NCBI GenBank assembly: GCA_040901765.1
Contig: JBBDYG010000057.1
Coordinates: forward strand, 1-30,358
DNA: 30,358 bases
Direction: 5' to 3'
DNA from: JBBDYG01 sp040901765
GTDB lineage: Bacteria; Planctomycetota; Planctomycetia; Pirellulales; Lacipirellulaceae
Shown: positions 29,103-30,358 of the stretch, one piece after another
How the letters are laid out: every line of letters begins with the position of its first letter
Position numbering within the stretch: the stretch's first letter is position 1
Notes under the pieces: model-generated
Databases searched by the model: none
Seen by the model: the letters and a program-made list of their open reading frames with translations, nothing else
What the model was told of the DNA's origin: nothing
Translations under genes and position numbers: made by a program

Positions 29103-30296
29103 ATGACGATCATTCGATGGGTCGCATGCTTCGTAGGGGTATGTCTTTTAGCCTGGCAAGCGGGGGCGGCAGAGCCGGCGTTCTTTCCGATCCTGGCCTG
29201 GGACAACCCGCCGAACGACCCGGCGGTGCTCAAACGCATGCAAGAATGCGGGATCACGGTGGCCGGCTTTGTGCCGCCCGCCGCGCTCGACAACTGCCAT
29301 TTGGCCGGCTTGAAGGCGATCGTTTCCGATACGCGGCTCAGCGACTATGACTGGGAGAACGTGGATGCGGTTGCAGCCCGTGCTCGAGTGACGGAAATCG
29401 TCGGCGAGGTGCGAAATCACCCGGCCGTGTTTGGGTATTATCTTCGCGACGAGCCAAAGGCGGCATACTTTCCAGGGCTGGCGAAGGTGGCGGGCCTCGT
29501 GAAGGAATTGCATCCCGGGGCGTGGCCCTATATCAATTTGTTTCCAAACTACGCCTCGCCGATCGCGCTCGGGGCACCGACGTACGATGCGTACGTGGAG
29601 CAATTCGTCGAGACCTGCAAACCAACGATCCTGAGTTACGATCATTACGCCCTGATGGCCGGCACCGAGCTGCGGCCGGGGTACTTTGCCAACTTGGAAT
29701 CGATACGGCGAGCCGCGCTGAAACACAAGCTGCCGTTTTGGAATATCGTGCTGGCATCGGCCCATTTTAATTACCGCGAAGTGACTCAGGCGGATTTCCG
29801 TTTTCAGGCTTACACTTCGCTCGCCTACGGCGCCCGCGGATTGGCCTATTTCAAATACTTCACGCCCGCGGTCGGCAACTACCGAAACGCACCTCTCGAC
29901 CAGTTTGGCAACGAGACCCCGACCTGGTACTCGATGCAGCACACGAACCTTCAGATCGGCAAGCTGGCCGAAACGCTGCTAAAGCTGCGAAGCGACCGCG
30001 TTTATCACTTTGGAAACATTCCGGAGGGGTGCGTGGGTACGGACGAGCAGAGCCTAGTAACGGCTGTCCGCGGGCCGATGCTTGTCGGCGATTTCACGCA
30101 CGAGGACGGAAGCCGGTATGTTATGATCGTGAACAAGAACCTTACAGCGTCGGTAACTCCCAAGCCGGAGTTTCGCGAGCCGGTCACGACGCTCTACTTT
30201 GTATCGCCTTACAACGGAACGCTCAGCGAGTTCACCGGCGAGCAGATTTGGCTCGCACCGGGGCAAGGCGTGTTGCTCAAGCCGTCCAAGCCTTAA
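29103..30296 (+). CDS. Glycoside-hydrolase-like TIM-barrel protein
   Basis: The product is 397 residues from ATG 29103; the frame is open to 29022 without a better start. Residues 1-22 are a signal peptide ending at GAAEP. The mature chain shows a TIM-barrel pattern: ILAWDNPP near the start, HPAVFGYYLRDEP (106-118) with an acidic pair, ILSYDHYALM, SLAYGARGLAYFKYF and a beta-sandwich-like end. HPAVFGYYLRDEP resembles the glycosidase loop of beta-galactosidase-like clans, so Glu117 is a candidate acid/base residue, but I cannot name the family. The protein should act outside the cytoplasm, alongside the sulfatase and the beta-helix protein. Confidence 0.8.
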   Translation: MTIIRWVACFVGVCLLAWQAGAAEPAFFPILAWDNPPNDPAVLKRMQECGITVAGFVPPAALDNCHLAGLKAIVSDTRLSDYDWENVDAVAARARVTEIVGEVRNHPAVFGYYLRDEPKAAYFPGLAKVAGLVKELHPGAWPYINLFPNYASPIALGAPTYDAYVEQFVETCKPTILSYDHYALMAGTELRPGYFANLESIRRAALKHKLPFWNIVLASAHFNYREVTQADFRFQAYTSLAYGARGLAYFKYFTPAVGNYRNAPLDQFGNETPTWYSMQHTNLQIGKLAETLLKLRSDRVYHFGNIPEGCVGTDEQSLVTAVRGPMLVGDFTHEDGSRYVMIVNKNLTASVTPKPEFREPVTTLYFVSPYNGTLSEFTGEQIWLAPGQGVLLKPSKP

Positions 30297-30358
30297 GAAT
30301 AAAGGTTCTTCAGGAAATTTAGTGGGTGATTCCTAGCGTGTGCAGGCTGATTGGCCGA

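Overview
The window reads as chromosomal DNA of a planctomycete, most likely of the Pirellulales type. This is inferred from gene content: a DUF1559 pseudopilin-like protein, two PEP-CTERM proteins, a CSPTR-type sulfatase, a DUF1580 protein, an ExbB/ExbD locus with a terpene-cyclase-like toroid protein, a BON protein with a Gly/Pro/Tyr tail, and short GC-rich repeats of the TAGCCGC type between genes. Few genes have a strong Shine-Dalgarno, so several starts are judgement calls.

Left flank (1-9800), all plus strand: a multi-pass membrane protein, a TPR-like small protein, a secreted protein of unknown function, a secreted BON protein with a clear terminator, a lipoprotein, then ExbB, ExbD and a membrane protein that joins a TonB-like Pro/Glu linker to a squalene-cyclase-like toroid. 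Two TatA-type proteins follow, the first behind a good promoter.

Mobile region (about 9844-18390): a tRNA-Val(CAC) is followed 120 bp later by a tyrosine recombinase. Behind it come an unknown protein, a DUF1580 excisionase-like protein, a primase-like/zinc-finger/DUF3987 ATPase, a small overlapping ORF, a ParB-like/adenine methyltransferase fusion, a frameshifted HARE-HTH gene on the minus strand, and an NrdR-like zinc ribbon protein. I read this as an integrated element with a replication and modification module. No copy of the tRNA 3' end was found at the far side, so the right boundary is open. The element is rich in unexplained DNA structure: a 30-bp palindrome before the integrase, a phased-repeat control region at 12301-12425, and two inverted 70-bp hairpin modules at 15241-15310 and 15497-15566.

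Sugar locus (18394-21860), minus strand: LacI regulator with a 20-bp operator next to its own promoter, a C-terminal remnant of a lost enzyme, a GRP-family sugar transporter and ribokinase. It looks like a ribose or ribonucleoside uptake operon from which the hydrolytic enzyme has been deleted.

Secretome locus (22246-30296), plus strand: an autotransporter-repeat/dockerin-like PEP-CTERM protein, a DUF1559 pseudopilin-like protein, a second PEP-CTERM protein, a sulfatase, a parallel beta-helix protein and a glycosidase-like TIM-barrel protein. Together they suggest surface display and breakdown of a sulfated polysaccharide, with the LacI-controlled locus possibly taking up a sugar product; that link is inference.
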